DNA of 6,040 bases, from assembly GCA_964645285.1 (NCBI GenBank), contig CAZYDR010000160.1, positions 1 to 6,040 on the forward strand. Direction: 5' to 3'. Positions within the stretch are counted from its first letter, which is position 1. Each line of letters opens with the position of its first letter. Made by a program: the position numbers and the translations under genes. The DNA is from JAYZAP01 sp964645285 (lineage in GTDB: Bacteria > Pseudomonadota > Alphaproteobacteria > JAAXGF01). Below are positions 1-5,935 of the stretch, piece after piece. Under the pieces are notes generated by a model. It was not told the origin of the DNA, ran no database searches, and saw nothing but the letters and a program-made list of their open reading frames with translations.

Positions 1-149
1 TATTGAATCAATCTATCCCAATTCATACAATCAAATTAATAGGTCCTGAGCCTAGCTTGACCAAATAGATCCTTCGACAGGCTCAGGATGAGGAAGAGAC
101 CTGAATATTAATCAAGCTCCCTCACCCTGAGCCTGTCGAAGGGCGACGG
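1..149. other. AT-rich gene-free flank
   Basis: This stretch lies downstream of the last minus-strand gene and contains no credible coding region. The first ~70 bases are visibly AT-rich compared with the GC-rich genes that follow. Its only recognisable content is the inverted repeat at 71-142 and a partial copy of the same repeat at 45-53. The base-composition shift suggests true intergenic DNA or a junction, but the window ends too soon to tell. Confidence 0.6.
71..142. repeat. Inverted-repeat pair of a dispersed CCTTCGACAGGCTCAGG-type palindromic element
   Basis: The arms at 71-93 and 120-142 are reverse complements at 22 of 23 positions (the one difference is T/C in the ATGAGG/CTCACC part), separated by a 26-nt spacer. 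The core is CCTTCGACAGGCTCAGG. A partial third copy, CCTGAGCCT, is at 45-53; it is identical to part of the right arm (126-134) and complementary to 79-87 of the left arm, so an alternative hairpin is possible. From general knowledge, this core is a frequent dispersed intergenic repeat in many alphaproteobacterial genomes. Here it begins 7 nt past the stop codon of the 150-626 peroxiredoxin gene, so in the minus-strand transcript it would form a strong stem-loop that could end transcription or protect the mRNA 3' end. There is no clean U-tract after it, so an intrinsic terminator is only a possibility. Confidence 0.8.
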
Positions 150-626
150 CTAGAGTTCACCAAGTATGGTGTCGGCATCGCTGACCTCGAAGGCGTCCTC
201 GGCCTCCAGGTGCAGGATCGTGACCACGCCGTCGTCGACCACCATGGAATAGCGGTCCGAGCGCTCCCCGAAACCGGGATAGGTGACGACGATGCTCATG
301 GCGCAGGCGAAGTCGCCGCCGCCGTCGGCCACCATCATGACCTTGCCGTCCACGTCCTGGTCCTTGCCCCAGGCGTCCATGACGAAGACATCGTTGACCG
401 ACAGGCAGACGATGAGATCAATCCCCTTGGCCTTGATGTCGTCGGCGCGCCGCACATAGCCCGGCAGGTGCTCCTGGGAGCATGTCGGCGTGAAGGCGCC
501 GGACACGGCGAAAGCGACGACCCGCTTGCCGGCGAACAATTCGTCCGACGAAATCTCCACCGGGCCGTCAGCGCTCATATATTCGAGCGGCGCCGAGGGG
601 ATACGGTCGCCCACTTTGATGGTCAT
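150..626 (-). CDS. Prx5-type peroxiredoxin, divergent tandem copy
   Basis: This 158-residue protein is a cytoplasmic thiol peroxidase of the Prx5 (peroxiredoxin/redoxin) family, which reduces hydrogen peroxide and alkyl hydroperoxides with a peroxidatic cysteine. The active-site segment GAFTPTCS holds Thr46 and Cys49, and Arg125 in RSDRYSMVV completes the usual Thr/Cys/Arg set. Other cysteines are Cys74 and Cys108. No signal peptide is visible. Length is normal for the family. The ATG is preceded by GGAG (634-637) at 7 nt spacing. It lies 17 nt downstream of a second peroxiredoxin (644-1126), about 61% identical by hand alignment (96 of 158 positions), so the pair arose by tandem duplication and is probably co-transcribed. 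Oddities: the family's usual proline in PGAFTP is Ser42 here, and the GLELDLSERG-like loop just before the active-site arginine is replaced by a shorter SIVVTYPG stretch. The catalytic residues remain, so activity is likely; the reductant (glutaredoxin, thioredoxin or glutathione) cannot be read from sequence. Confidence 0.93.
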   Translation of the reverse strand: MTIKVGDRIPSAPLEYMSADGPVEISSDELFAGKRVVAFAVSGAFTPTCSQEHLPGYVRRADDIKAKGIDLIVCLSVNDVFVMDAWGKDQDVDGKVMMVADGGGDFACAMSIVVTYPGFGERSDRYSMVVDDGVVTILHLEAEDAFEVSDADTILGEL

Positions 627-643
627 GACGGTGCTCCGGTCGG
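627..643 (-). promoter_or_regulatory. Ribosome binding site in the peroxiredoxin intergenic gap
   Basis: The 17-nt gap between the two peroxiredoxin genes contains, on the minus strand, CGGAGC (633-638) with 7 nt between GGAG and the downstream ATG. The gap leaves no room for a separate promoter, which supports co-transcription of the two genes. Confidence 0.65.
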
Positions 644-1126
644 CTACAGATCACCAAGCATTGTCTCGGCGTCGCTGACCACGAAGGCCCCCGGGGCTTC
701 CACGTGGAGCGCCGCGACCACGCCGTCGCGAACCAGCATGGAATACCGTTGGGAGCGCAGGCCGAAGCCGCGCTCCGAGAGATCGAGTTCGAGGCCCACG
801 GCGCGGGTGAAGTCGGCGCTGCCGTCGGCGGCCATCATCACCTTGTCACCGACGCTCCGGTCCTCGCCCCAGGCGCCCATAACGAAGGCGTCGTTGACCG
901 ACAGGCAAACGATGGTGTCGACGCCTTTGGCCTTGAGCGCATCGGCGTTCGCCACATAGCCCGGTACATGCTTGGCCGAGCAGGTCGGCGTAAAAGCGCC
1001 GGGCAGCGCGAACAGAGCGACGGTCTTGCCGCCAAACAGCGCATCCGTGGTTATCTTAGCCGGGCCATCGCCGGTCATGTGGTGGAGTGTGGTGGACGGA
1101 ACGCGGTTGCCAACAGAGATGGTCAT
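644..1126 (-). CDS. Prx5-type peroxiredoxin, canonical tandem copy
   Basis: This 160-residue protein is the more canonical of the two tandem Prx5-type peroxiredoxins and should reduce peroxides in the cytoplasm. PGAFTPTCS contains Thr46 and the peroxidatic Cys49; Arg127 in RSQRYSML is the expected active-site arginine. The family block GLELDLSERGFG before that arginine is intact, unlike in the neighbouring copy. Cys74, in IVCLSVND, is shared by both copies; there is no third cysteine, so a resolving cysteine of the type seen in animal Prx5 is not obvious and an external thiol is probably used. No signal peptide is seen. The ATG follows AAAGGA (1135-1140) with 8 nt spacing. It comes 112 nt after the MetE-like gene on the same strand, a gap large enough for its own promoter, though I could not identify convincing -35/-10 boxes or a clear OxyR-type site. 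Confidence 0.94.
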   Translation of the reverse strand: MTISVGNRVPSTTLHHMTGDGPAKITTDALFGGKTVALFALPGAFTPTCSAKHVPGYVANADALKAKGVDTIVCLSVNDAFVMGAWGEDRSVGDKVMMAADGSADFTRAVGLELDLSERGFGLRSQRYSMLVRDGVVAALHVEAPGAFVVSDAETMLGDL

Positions 1127-1238
1127 GGTCTTAATCCTTTGCCCGGGATGGCCGCTTTCCCGTTTTGGTAATCTTGGCCGTGTTGAACTACTGGAGAGAA
1201 TCTAGGGCTAACGACGGCGCAAGGCTATAGGGTTTCGC
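1127..1238 (-). promoter_or_regulatory. 112-nt gap upstream of the peroxiredoxin pair
   Basis: This is the longest gap inside the minus-strand cluster, between the MetE-like stop codon and the first peroxiredoxin. It contains the AAAGGA ribosome binding site (1135-1140). A short imperfect AGGC/GCCT stem near 1222-1240 is too weak to call a terminator. A promoter for the peroxiredoxin pair is plausible here from spacing alone; no strong sigma-70 match was found. Confidence 0.3.
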
Positions 1239-2396
1239 CTAGGAATCGACGCCCCAAACCCGTTGCGCGGTCTCCTGAATAACCTCGAGCTTTCGCCATT
1301 GCTCGTCCTCGCTCAGTATATTGCCGGCGATCCCCGACGCAAAGCCGCATTGCGGGCTGAGGGCAAGCTGATCGACATCGATAAACCGCGAGGCGTCGTC
1401 GATCCGGCTCATCAGTTCATCGACGGCCTCTACGGTGCCTGTCTTGGTGGTGACCAGGCCGAGCACGACGACGACGCCCGGGCGGACATAACGAAGCGGC
1501 TCGAAGCCGCCGGCCCGCTCGGTATCGTATTCAAGCAACAAACGGTCGAAATTAAGGCCCGAAAACAGCAACTCGGCGATGCCGTCATAGGCTCCTTCCC
1601 GGTGCCACATGCTGGCGCGATTGCCGCGACAGATATGAATGGCGAAGCAGGCTTTGCCTTGCTGGCCTTCGATAACGCCGTTGCTGGCATCAATTGCCCG
1701 CGACAGGTTTTTCATGGGATCATCGCCCCGTGCCGCCATGCGCTCCAAGGTCTCCCGGTCCACATAGCCCGTATAGCTCGGCTCATCGAGTTGGACATAG
1801 GGGCAGCCCGCGTCGACAAGCTCGGCGACCATGCCGCGCTGAATGGCCACCACATCCGCAAGGAACGCATCGCCATCCGCGTAGTGCGGTTTGGAGCCGG
1901 GGATGTCGCACATCTGGGCCACCCGATCCGGTCCCATAAGCATGGCCTTGGCCGGGTGCTTGGCAACCGAGGCGAGATAGCTGTACTCGCGCAGGGGAAA
2001 ATTCTCCGTGCAAACCAGCTTGCCGGTTGCCGGGATCTTGAACGACTCCACCGCGTCGCCGCCGCGTGAGTGGGGCGCCTCGCCTTCGAAGATCGAACTG
2101 GGGTTGGCAACGAAACCCTTCCACGAACCGTCCCACAGGTTCCAGCCCTCGACAACCGAGAAACTGACCTGCCAGTTTATGCGCCGATACTCGCCGTCCG
2201 AGACAACCGGCAGGCCGAGACGTTCCTGTCTGGCTACCACATGGGCAACCGCTTCGTTTTGGGCCCTTTCCAGCGCTCCTAAGTCTATGAGATTGTTGCC
2301 GTAATCGAGGAACGTCTGCTTGAGACTTTCCGGGCGCAGCAAACTGCCCACATGATCAATGCGCAGTTTCGCGAGAGCGTGTGTACCGATAGCCAA
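1239..2396 (-). CDS. Zinc-dependent MetE C-terminal-like methyltransferase (cobalamin-independent methionine synthase II family)
   Basis: This 385-residue protein matches the catalytic C-terminal half of cobalamin-independent methionine synthase (COG0620 type) and lacks the ~370-residue N-terminal half of full MetE. Such enzymes transfer an alkyl group to a zinc-activated thiol, homocysteine in MetE. Visible landmarks are DHVGSLLRP (14-22), SDGEYRR (66-72), QLDEPSYT (202-209), HICRGN (254-259), LLLEYDTERAGGFEPL (286-301) and LSPQCGF (346-352). The probable zinc ligands are His254, Cys256, Glu289 and Cys350; the Glu-to-Cys spacing of 61 equals that in E. coli MetE. The start is TTG: AGAAGGAA (2404-2411) sits 7 nt before it and no in-frame ATG gives the conserved N-terminus. 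The frame stays open upstream to 3062, but that part lies inside the dsbD gene in another frame and is spurious. It starts 23 nt after dsbD, suggesting one operon. The methyl donor and acceptor are unknown: standalone core homologs include folate-independent methionine synthases, and relatives such as epoxyalkane:coenzyme M transferase use other thiols. Confidence 0.88.
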   Translation of the reverse strand: MAIGTHALAKLRIDHVGSLLRPESLKQTFLDYGNNLIDLGALERAQNEAVAHVVARQERLGLPVVSDGEYRRINWQVSFSVVEGWNLWDGSWKGFVANPSSIFEGEAPHSRGGDAVESFKIPATGKLVCTENFPLREYSYLASVAKHPAKAMLMGPDRVAQMCDIPGSKPHYADGDAFLADVVAIQRGMVAELVDAGCPYVQLDEPSYTGYVDRETLERMAARGDDPMKNLSRAIDASNGVIEGQQGKACFAIHICRGNRASMWHREGAYDGIAELLFSGLNFDRLLLEYDTERAGGFEPLRYVRPGVVVVLGLVTTKTGTVEAVDELMSRIDDASRFIDVDQLALSPQCGFASGIAGNILSEDEQWRKLEVIQETAQRVWGVDS

Positions 2397-2403
2397 AATT
2401 AAG

Positions 2404-2411
2404 TTCCTTCT
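2404..2411 (-). promoter_or_regulatory. Strong ribosome binding site that fixes the TTG start
   Basis: On the minus strand AGAAGGAA is followed by 7 nt and then the TTG at 2394-2396. It lies in the 23-nt gap after the dsbD stop codon. It supports TTG initiation for the MetE-like gene and argues against the long same-strand extension into dsbD. Confidence 0.75.
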
Positions 2412-2419
2412 TCTAAAGT

Positions 2420-4528
2420 CTAGTCGCTGGTTGAAACGACCCGCCCAGCCCGGTCCAGAGCGCTGATAACCGCATCGTCGGTCAGCAGTTCCGGTAGCAC
2501 CAGACCACGGGGCAGCGCCGGCCCGTAAACCGCGTTGAACGGGATGCCGAAACGTCCGAAGTCTTCCAGATAGTCGGCAATGGCGAGATTGGACGACGTC
2601 CAGTCGGCGCGCATGGCGACCACATTGTCCTGGGCCAGACGACGCGCCACCTCGCCTACATCGAGTACGGTCGCCTTGTTGAATTTGCAGGTCACGCACC
2701 AGTCTGCGGTAACATCGACGAACACGGTCTTGCCGGCGGCGACCAGGACCGGGATAGCGTCGCGGTCGAAGTCCTGCCATAGGGCATCGGCGGCCGGCGC
2801 CTGGACGCCGGGCACCGGGCGCTCGAAATGGACCGGGGCTATGAACGCCAGAGCGATAAGCAATATGAGCAGACATGAGGTGATGAGCCGGCGTTTGCGC
2901 TCGCGACGGGCGGAATAGGCCAGAGCCATGACCATGGCGAGCATAAGAGCGCCCACGGCGATGGCCACACGCGTTCCCGACTGAGTGGCGAGAACGGTTA
3001 CCAGCCACAGGGCCGTCGCCGCCAATAACAGCGCCAGAACACGCCGCAGGGTGACCGTCCACGGCCCTGGCCGGGGCAACCTGATGGCCAAACTAGGGGC
3101 CAGAGCGATGGCGATAAAGGGCACCGCCATACCGAGGCCGAGAGCCGCGAAGACGGCGAATATCTCGCCCGTACCCCGGGCCAGAGCAAAGCCGACGGCG
3201 GTGCCGAGGAACGGCGCCGAGCAGGGCGTCGCCAACAGGGTTGCGAAGGCGCCCGAGACGAAATGTCCGGCCATGCCGCTGGCGCCACCGCTTGAAGCCA
3301 CGCCGCCAAGCCAAGCCGGCAAGGGAATATGGAACAGGTCTAGCAGGTTGCTGGCAAACAACGTGATCACCACCACCAGGGCGACAAGGAACAGGGGTTC
3401 CTGGAACTGAACCCCCCAGCCCACCGCCATGCCCGCCATCTTGGCCCCGGCCACGGCGGCGGCGAGGATCAGAAACGATACCAGGATGCCGGCGGCGGTG
3501 GCGGCGAAGTGCAGTGCGACAATGCGCCGCTCGGCGCCGCCATGACCGATCGCGCCCATGATCTTGAGCGACAATACCGGCAACACGCAGGGCATCAGAT
3601 TGAGAATCATGCCGCCGACGAAGGCCAACGCCAGAATGACCAGCAAACGCCACAAAGAGGGTGTCTCGGCGACGCCGGGTAACACGGTGGCGACCTGTTT
3701 GACCAGCCTGTCGCCATCGACCAGGGTAAGGGTCAGCGCCGCACCGACCAACGGCGTGCCGTCCCGTGGCGCCGGGGCAGTCGACCGGAACACCGCCTGG
3801 TCACCATTCACGTCCACCGCGGGCTCGCCAAAATAGAACGCGTAAGGCCCTTCCACGAACAGCTCGGGCGCGACAAACCCAATGGGCGACACCGCCGTCA
3901 CACGAAGCAACTGATCGGCCCCGACACCGGAGGCCTCGGCCAGATGTATAGCCATGCCGCCGGGCGCCGACGGGCCGGGCACCCGGGCAAGGAAGCGCGC
4001 GACCAACCCGCCAAAGGAACTCGGATGGGCCGTTCCCGGCGGCAGCTCAAGATTGAGTTCAGCCGTGAACGGATAGCAGATTTCCTCGCAGGCCGCATAG
4101 TCGACCACGACTCGCAGAACCAGCGGCCGGCTCGCGTCTTCGGCCCGGGCGGTGATGGGAAACACCACCTCATCCTTATAGCCGTGGGTCACCAGATCGC
4201 CGATCTCGAGGAACCGCTGGGGTGCCGGCCAGGCCATCTCGACGCCGGCCAGATTGGTCGATCCAGACCAGTCTAAACGCGGTGGGAAACCGGCCTCGCC
4301 GGGACTGCGCCAGTAGGTTTTCCAGCCCGGCGCCAGGCGGATTTGCAGACCCAGGGTCACAGTGCTATCGCCCACCGCATCCTGGGCGGCGACCAGACGA
4401 GCTTCGCTCACATCGGTACGGTCCCAGGGGCTGGCCGCCGCCATGGCATCGCCCACAAGCGCCGCCAGCACGAATATCGCGCCGACGCCGAGACGAAAAA
4501 TCTTTGAAACAACGGAGTAAATCGACAT
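2420..4528 (-). CDS. DsbD/ScsB-like protein-disulfide reductase, inner membrane
   Basis: This 702-residue protein carries electrons from cytoplasmic thioredoxin across the inner membrane to periplasmic thiol proteins. A signal peptide spans about residues 1-32 (ending near AMAAA). A long periplasmic N-terminal domain (~33-285) holds a CEEIC pair (Cys147, Cys151). About eight membrane segments follow (~292-565), with the DsbD-type membrane cysteines in NLMPCVLPVLSLK (Cys314) and LATPCSAPFLG (Cys436). The C-terminal periplasmic thioredoxin-like domain (~585-700) has WCVTCK (Cys611, Cys614) and a probable cis-proline in FGIPF (Pro663). All three expected cysteine pairs are present, so it looks functional. 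The N-terminal domain is clearly longer than in E. coli DsbD (about 565 residues in total), which favours the ScsB-like branch; ScsB of Caulobacter is known to reduce periplasmic substrates including a peroxiredoxin. The start lacks a strong Shine-Dalgarno, but no other nearby start keeps the signal peptide. It is the first gene of the minus-strand cluster. Confidence 0.94.
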   Translation of the reverse strand: MSIYSVVSKIFRLGVGAIFVLAALVGDAMAAASPWDRTDVSEARLVAAQDAVGDSTVTLGLQIRLAPGWKTYWRSPGEAGFPPRLDWSGSTNLAGVEMAWPAPQRFLEIGDLVTHGYKDEVVFPITARAEDASRPLVLRVVVDYAACEEICYPFTAELNLELPPGTAHPSSFGGLVARFLARVPGPSAPGGMAIHLAEASGVGADQLLRVTAVSPIGFVAPELFVEGPYAFYFGEPAVDVNGDQAVFRSTAPAPRDGTPLVGAALTLTLVDGDRLVKQVATVLPGVAETPSLWRLLVILALAFVGGMILNLMPCVLPVLSLKIMGAIGHGGAERRIVALHFAATAAGILVSFLILAAAVAGAKMAGMAVGWGVQFQEPLFLVALVVVITLFASNLLDLFHIPLPAWLGGVASSGGASGMAGHFVSGAFATLLATPCSAPFLGTAVGFALARGTGEIFAVFAALGLGMAVPFIAIALAPSLAIRLPRPGPWTVTLRRVLALLLAATALWLVTVLATQSGTRVAIAVGALMLAMVMALAYSARRERKRRLITSCLLILLIALAFIAPVHFERPVPGVQAPAADALWQDFDRDAIPVLVAAGKTVFVDVTADWCVTCKFNKATVLDVGEVARRLAQDNVVAMRADWTSSNLAIADYLEDFGRFGIPFNAVYGPALPRGLVLPELLTDDAVISALDRAGRVVSTSD

Positions 4529-4687
4529 TATTTCAACACTTTAAACGTTATCCAAGCGACTTGCCATGGTCGCCGCCAGACCCCATATGACTTTATAGAT
4601 CGTTTTTTACCTTTGATTTGTCACTTCTGTGAGATACTTGCGTGACGGTGAATCGGGCGGGTGCACCAGGATATGGAGAAGGTGCTT
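4529..4687. promoter_or_regulatory. Divergent promoter region between the dsbD-like gene and yqgE
   Basis: The dsbD-like gene reads left and yqgE reads right from this 159-nt region, so at least one promoter each way is expected. The centre (4584-4640) is more AT-rich than the flanks. On the minus strand TATAAA (4592-4597) is a fair -10 for dsbD, but no good -35 lies at normal distance. On the plus strand TTGATT (4613-4618) and GATACT (4633-4638) resemble -35 and -10 boxes but only 14 nt apart, so no pair is called. A short dyad GCGAC-N8-GTCGC (4556-4573) lies in the putative dsbD leader and could be an operator or a small hairpin. Confidence 0.45.
4675..4682 (+). promoter_or_regulatory. Ribosome binding site that fixes the yqgE start
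   Basis: GGAGAAGG ends 5 nt before the ATG at 4688. The upstream in-frame candidates, GTG at 4661 and ATG at 4673, lack a properly spaced site, so 4688 is the preferred start. Confidence 0.75.
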
Positions 4688-5254
4688 ATGGACGAGCAAT
4701 CCGGTTACTTTGAAGGGCAGATGCTCATTGCCATGCCGCAGATGAGCGACTCCCGGTTTTCACGAACCGTGATCTACCTCTGCGCTCACAGCGCCGAAGG
4801 CGCCATGGGCCTTGTGGTCAACAAGCTCATCGACTCGATCACGTTCCCTGATCTCCTTGAGCAACTCAACGTAGACACGGTGCCCGAGGTCGATCAGATC
4901 AGGGTTCATTTCGGTGGCCCGGTGGAATCCGGTCGTGGCTTCGTGCTCCATTCCGACGACTATGTGCAGGACACCACCCTGATGATCCAGAAAGGGGTCG
5001 CCCTGACCGCGACCCTTGATGTGCTGCGTGACATGGCCGACGGCACCGGGCCCCGACGCAGCATGCTGGCGCTGGGCTATGCCGGCTGGGCGCCGGGACA
5101 GCTCGATGCGGAAATCCAGGCCAACGGCTGGCTCAACGTATCATCCGATCCGGAGCTCATCTTCGGCGGCAATATCGACGGCAAATGGACCTTGGCCCTC
5201 GACAAGCTCGGCATCGATCTCGGCGCCCTCTCGGGCGTCTCTGGTCGCGCTTAG
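4688..5254 (+). CDS. yqgE: YqgE/AlgH family protein
   Basis: This 188-residue protein belongs to the conserved YqgE/AlgH (DUF179) family. AlgH was originally linked to alginate control in Pseudomonas, but the biochemical role of the family is not established. The sequence shows the full set of family blocks: QMLIAMPQMSDSRF (11-24), GAMGLVVN (38-45), VHFGGPVESGRGFVLH (73-88) and LGYAGWAPGQLDAEI (129-143), followed by GWLN and ELIFG. There is no signal peptide or membrane segment, so it should be cytoplasmic. Length equals the usual ~185-190 residues when the ATG at 4688 is used; a GTG start at 4661 would add nine residues without a ribosome binding site. It is divergent from the dsbD-like gene and convergent with the GNAT gene, and appears to be transcribed alone in this window. 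Family assignment is firm; function is not inferable. Confidence 0.95.
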   Translation: MDEQSGYFEGQMLIAMPQMSDSRFSRTVIYLCAHSAEGAMGLVVNKLIDSITFPDLLEQLNVDTVPEVDQIRVHFGGPVESGRGFVLHSDDYVQDTTLMIQKGVALTATLDVLRDMADGTGPRRSMLALGYAGWAPGQLDAEIQANGWLNVSSDPELIFGGNIDGKWTLALDKLGIDLGALSGVSGRA

Positions 5255-5261
5255 GCGTTAC

Positions 5262-5279
5262 GGTCACCTGAAGGTGACC
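5262..5279. terminator. Stem-loop after yqgE (possible terminator)
   Basis: GGTCACC (5262-5268) and GGTGACC (5273-5279) form a perfect 7-bp stem with a TGAA loop, starting 7 nt after the yqgE stop codon in the 38-nt gap between convergent genes. No U-run follows on either strand, so this is a terminator-like or mRNA 3'-end structure rather than a classic intrinsic terminator. Confidence 0.5.
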
Positions 5280-5289
5280 TGCGTTCAAT

Positions 5290-5308
5290 CGGTCATTCTT
5301 TATGACCG
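5290..5308. terminator. Stem-loop spanning the end of the GNAT gene (possible terminator)
   Basis: CGGTCAT (5290-5296) and ATGACCG (5302-5308) form a perfect 7-bp stem with a 5-nt loop (AAAGA on the minus strand). It overlaps the last codons and stop codon of the GNAT gene and lies 10 nt beyond the stem at 5262-5279. Together the two stems may insulate the convergent genes. No U-tract is present. Confidence 0.4.
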
Positions 5309-5904
5309 GTGGCGATACGCGAAAAATCTTCGGCGAGCAGGGCAAACAGTAGGTGGTCCTGCCATTCGCCATTGATGCGCAAGTAGCGCCGGGCGTAACC
5401 TTCGCGCTGGAACCCTAGTTTGCGCAGCAAGCCCTCGCTGGGCAAATTGGTCGGCAGGCAGGCGGCTTCAAGCCGGTGCAGGGAAAGTTTCTTGAACACG
5501 AAGGGCAACAACGCCTCGAGCCCGTCGCCCATGAGGCCCTGGCGGGCGTATTCCATGCCGATCCAGTAGCCGACACTACACGACATGGCGACGCCGCGCT
5601 GGACGTTGCTCAAATTAATGCCGCCAACCAGGGCATCGTCGTCACGCCGCAGGATGAAAAAGCTGTAGCCGGTGTCGTCTCGCGCTTCCCGCGCCTGGCG
5701 GCGCAGGCGACGGCGAAAAGCTGCGCGGGTCAGCGCCCCTTCGGCCCAGCGTGGCTCCCACGGTTCGAGAAAGGTCCGCGATGCGGCCCGCAGTTCGGCC
5801 CAGGCGCGCCAGTCGCCGGCTTGGGGCGGCCGCAGATAAACCTCGGCGCCCTCAAGCTCGATAGCCGGGCGCGGCGCGTTATCAGATTTAAGGAACCCGA
5901 ACAT
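5293..5904 (-). CDS. RimJ/RimL-like GNAT family N-acetyltransferase
   Basis: This 203-residue protein is a GNAT acetyltransferase of the RimJ/RimL type, which uses acetyl-CoA to acetylate protein N-termini; E. coli RimJ acts on ribosomal protein S5. Visible landmarks are FLEPWEPRW (45-53), typical of this branch, the central strand SFFILRRDDDALVGGINL, VGYWIGMEYARQGLMGDGL (111-129) containing the acetyl-CoA pyrophosphate-binding loop (Arg121-Gln-Gly-Leu-Met-Gly126), and the C-terminal HRLEA, N153, SEGLLRKLGFQREG and W161-to-end block. Length is normal, and no signal peptide or membrane segment is seen. The start has no convincing Shine-Dalgarno; its ATG overlaps the TGA of a short upstream open frame (TGATG), so coupled translation from an upstream gene is possible. 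It is convergent with yqgE. The exact substrate is unknown; S5 is only the best-known target for the subfamily. Confidence 0.9.
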   Translation of the reverse strand: MFGFLKSDNAPRPAIELEGAEVYLRPPQAGDWRAWAELRAASRTFLEPWEPRWAEGALTRAAFRRRLRRQAREARDDTGYSFFILRRDDDALVGGINLSNVQRGVAMSCSVGYWIGMEYARQGLMGDGLEALLPFVFKKLSLHRLEAACLPTNLPSEGLLRKLGFQREGYARRYLRINGEWQDHLLFALLAEDFSRIATGHKE

Positions 5905-5935
5905 CAGAGCGGCTTCAGAGGATACGGAGCCATTT

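Noticed and set aside
210..959. 249-codon plus-strand open frame opposite the peroxiredoxins
   Set aside because: It spans the antisense of two clear genes and their gap, is rich in His/Asp/Ala as expected for an antisense frame in GC-rich DNA, and matches no family I recognise.
1127..1238. OxyR-like operator before the peroxiredoxin pair
   Set aside because: Only scattered ATAG/CTAT-like words are present and their spacing does not fit the four-element OxyR pattern.
1263..2069. 268-codon plus-strand open frame opposite the MetE-like gene
   Set aside because: Its composition is explained as the mirror of the conserved coding strand; no motif or ribosome binding site supports it.
2397..3062. 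Upstream extension of the MetE-like reading frame giving a 607-residue protein
   Set aside because: It overlaps the well-supported dsbD coding sequence in another frame, is Arg/Gly/Pro-rich with no recognisable domain, and a good TTG start with ribosome binding site exists at 2396.
2985..3410. 141-codon plus-strand open frame opposite the dsbD membrane segments
   Set aside because: Basic, Arg/Ala/Thr-rich translation is the expected antisense of hydrophobic membrane helices; no support for expression.
150..4528. Direct DsbD-to-peroxiredoxin electron relay as a new system
   Set aside because: Both peroxiredoxins lack signal peptides and should be cytoplasmic, while DsbD delivers electrons to the periplasm.
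4661..4687. Nine-residue longer yqgE start at GTG 4661
   Set aside because: No ribosome binding site at proper spacing, and the family N-terminus fits the ATG at 4688 preceded by GGAGAAGG.
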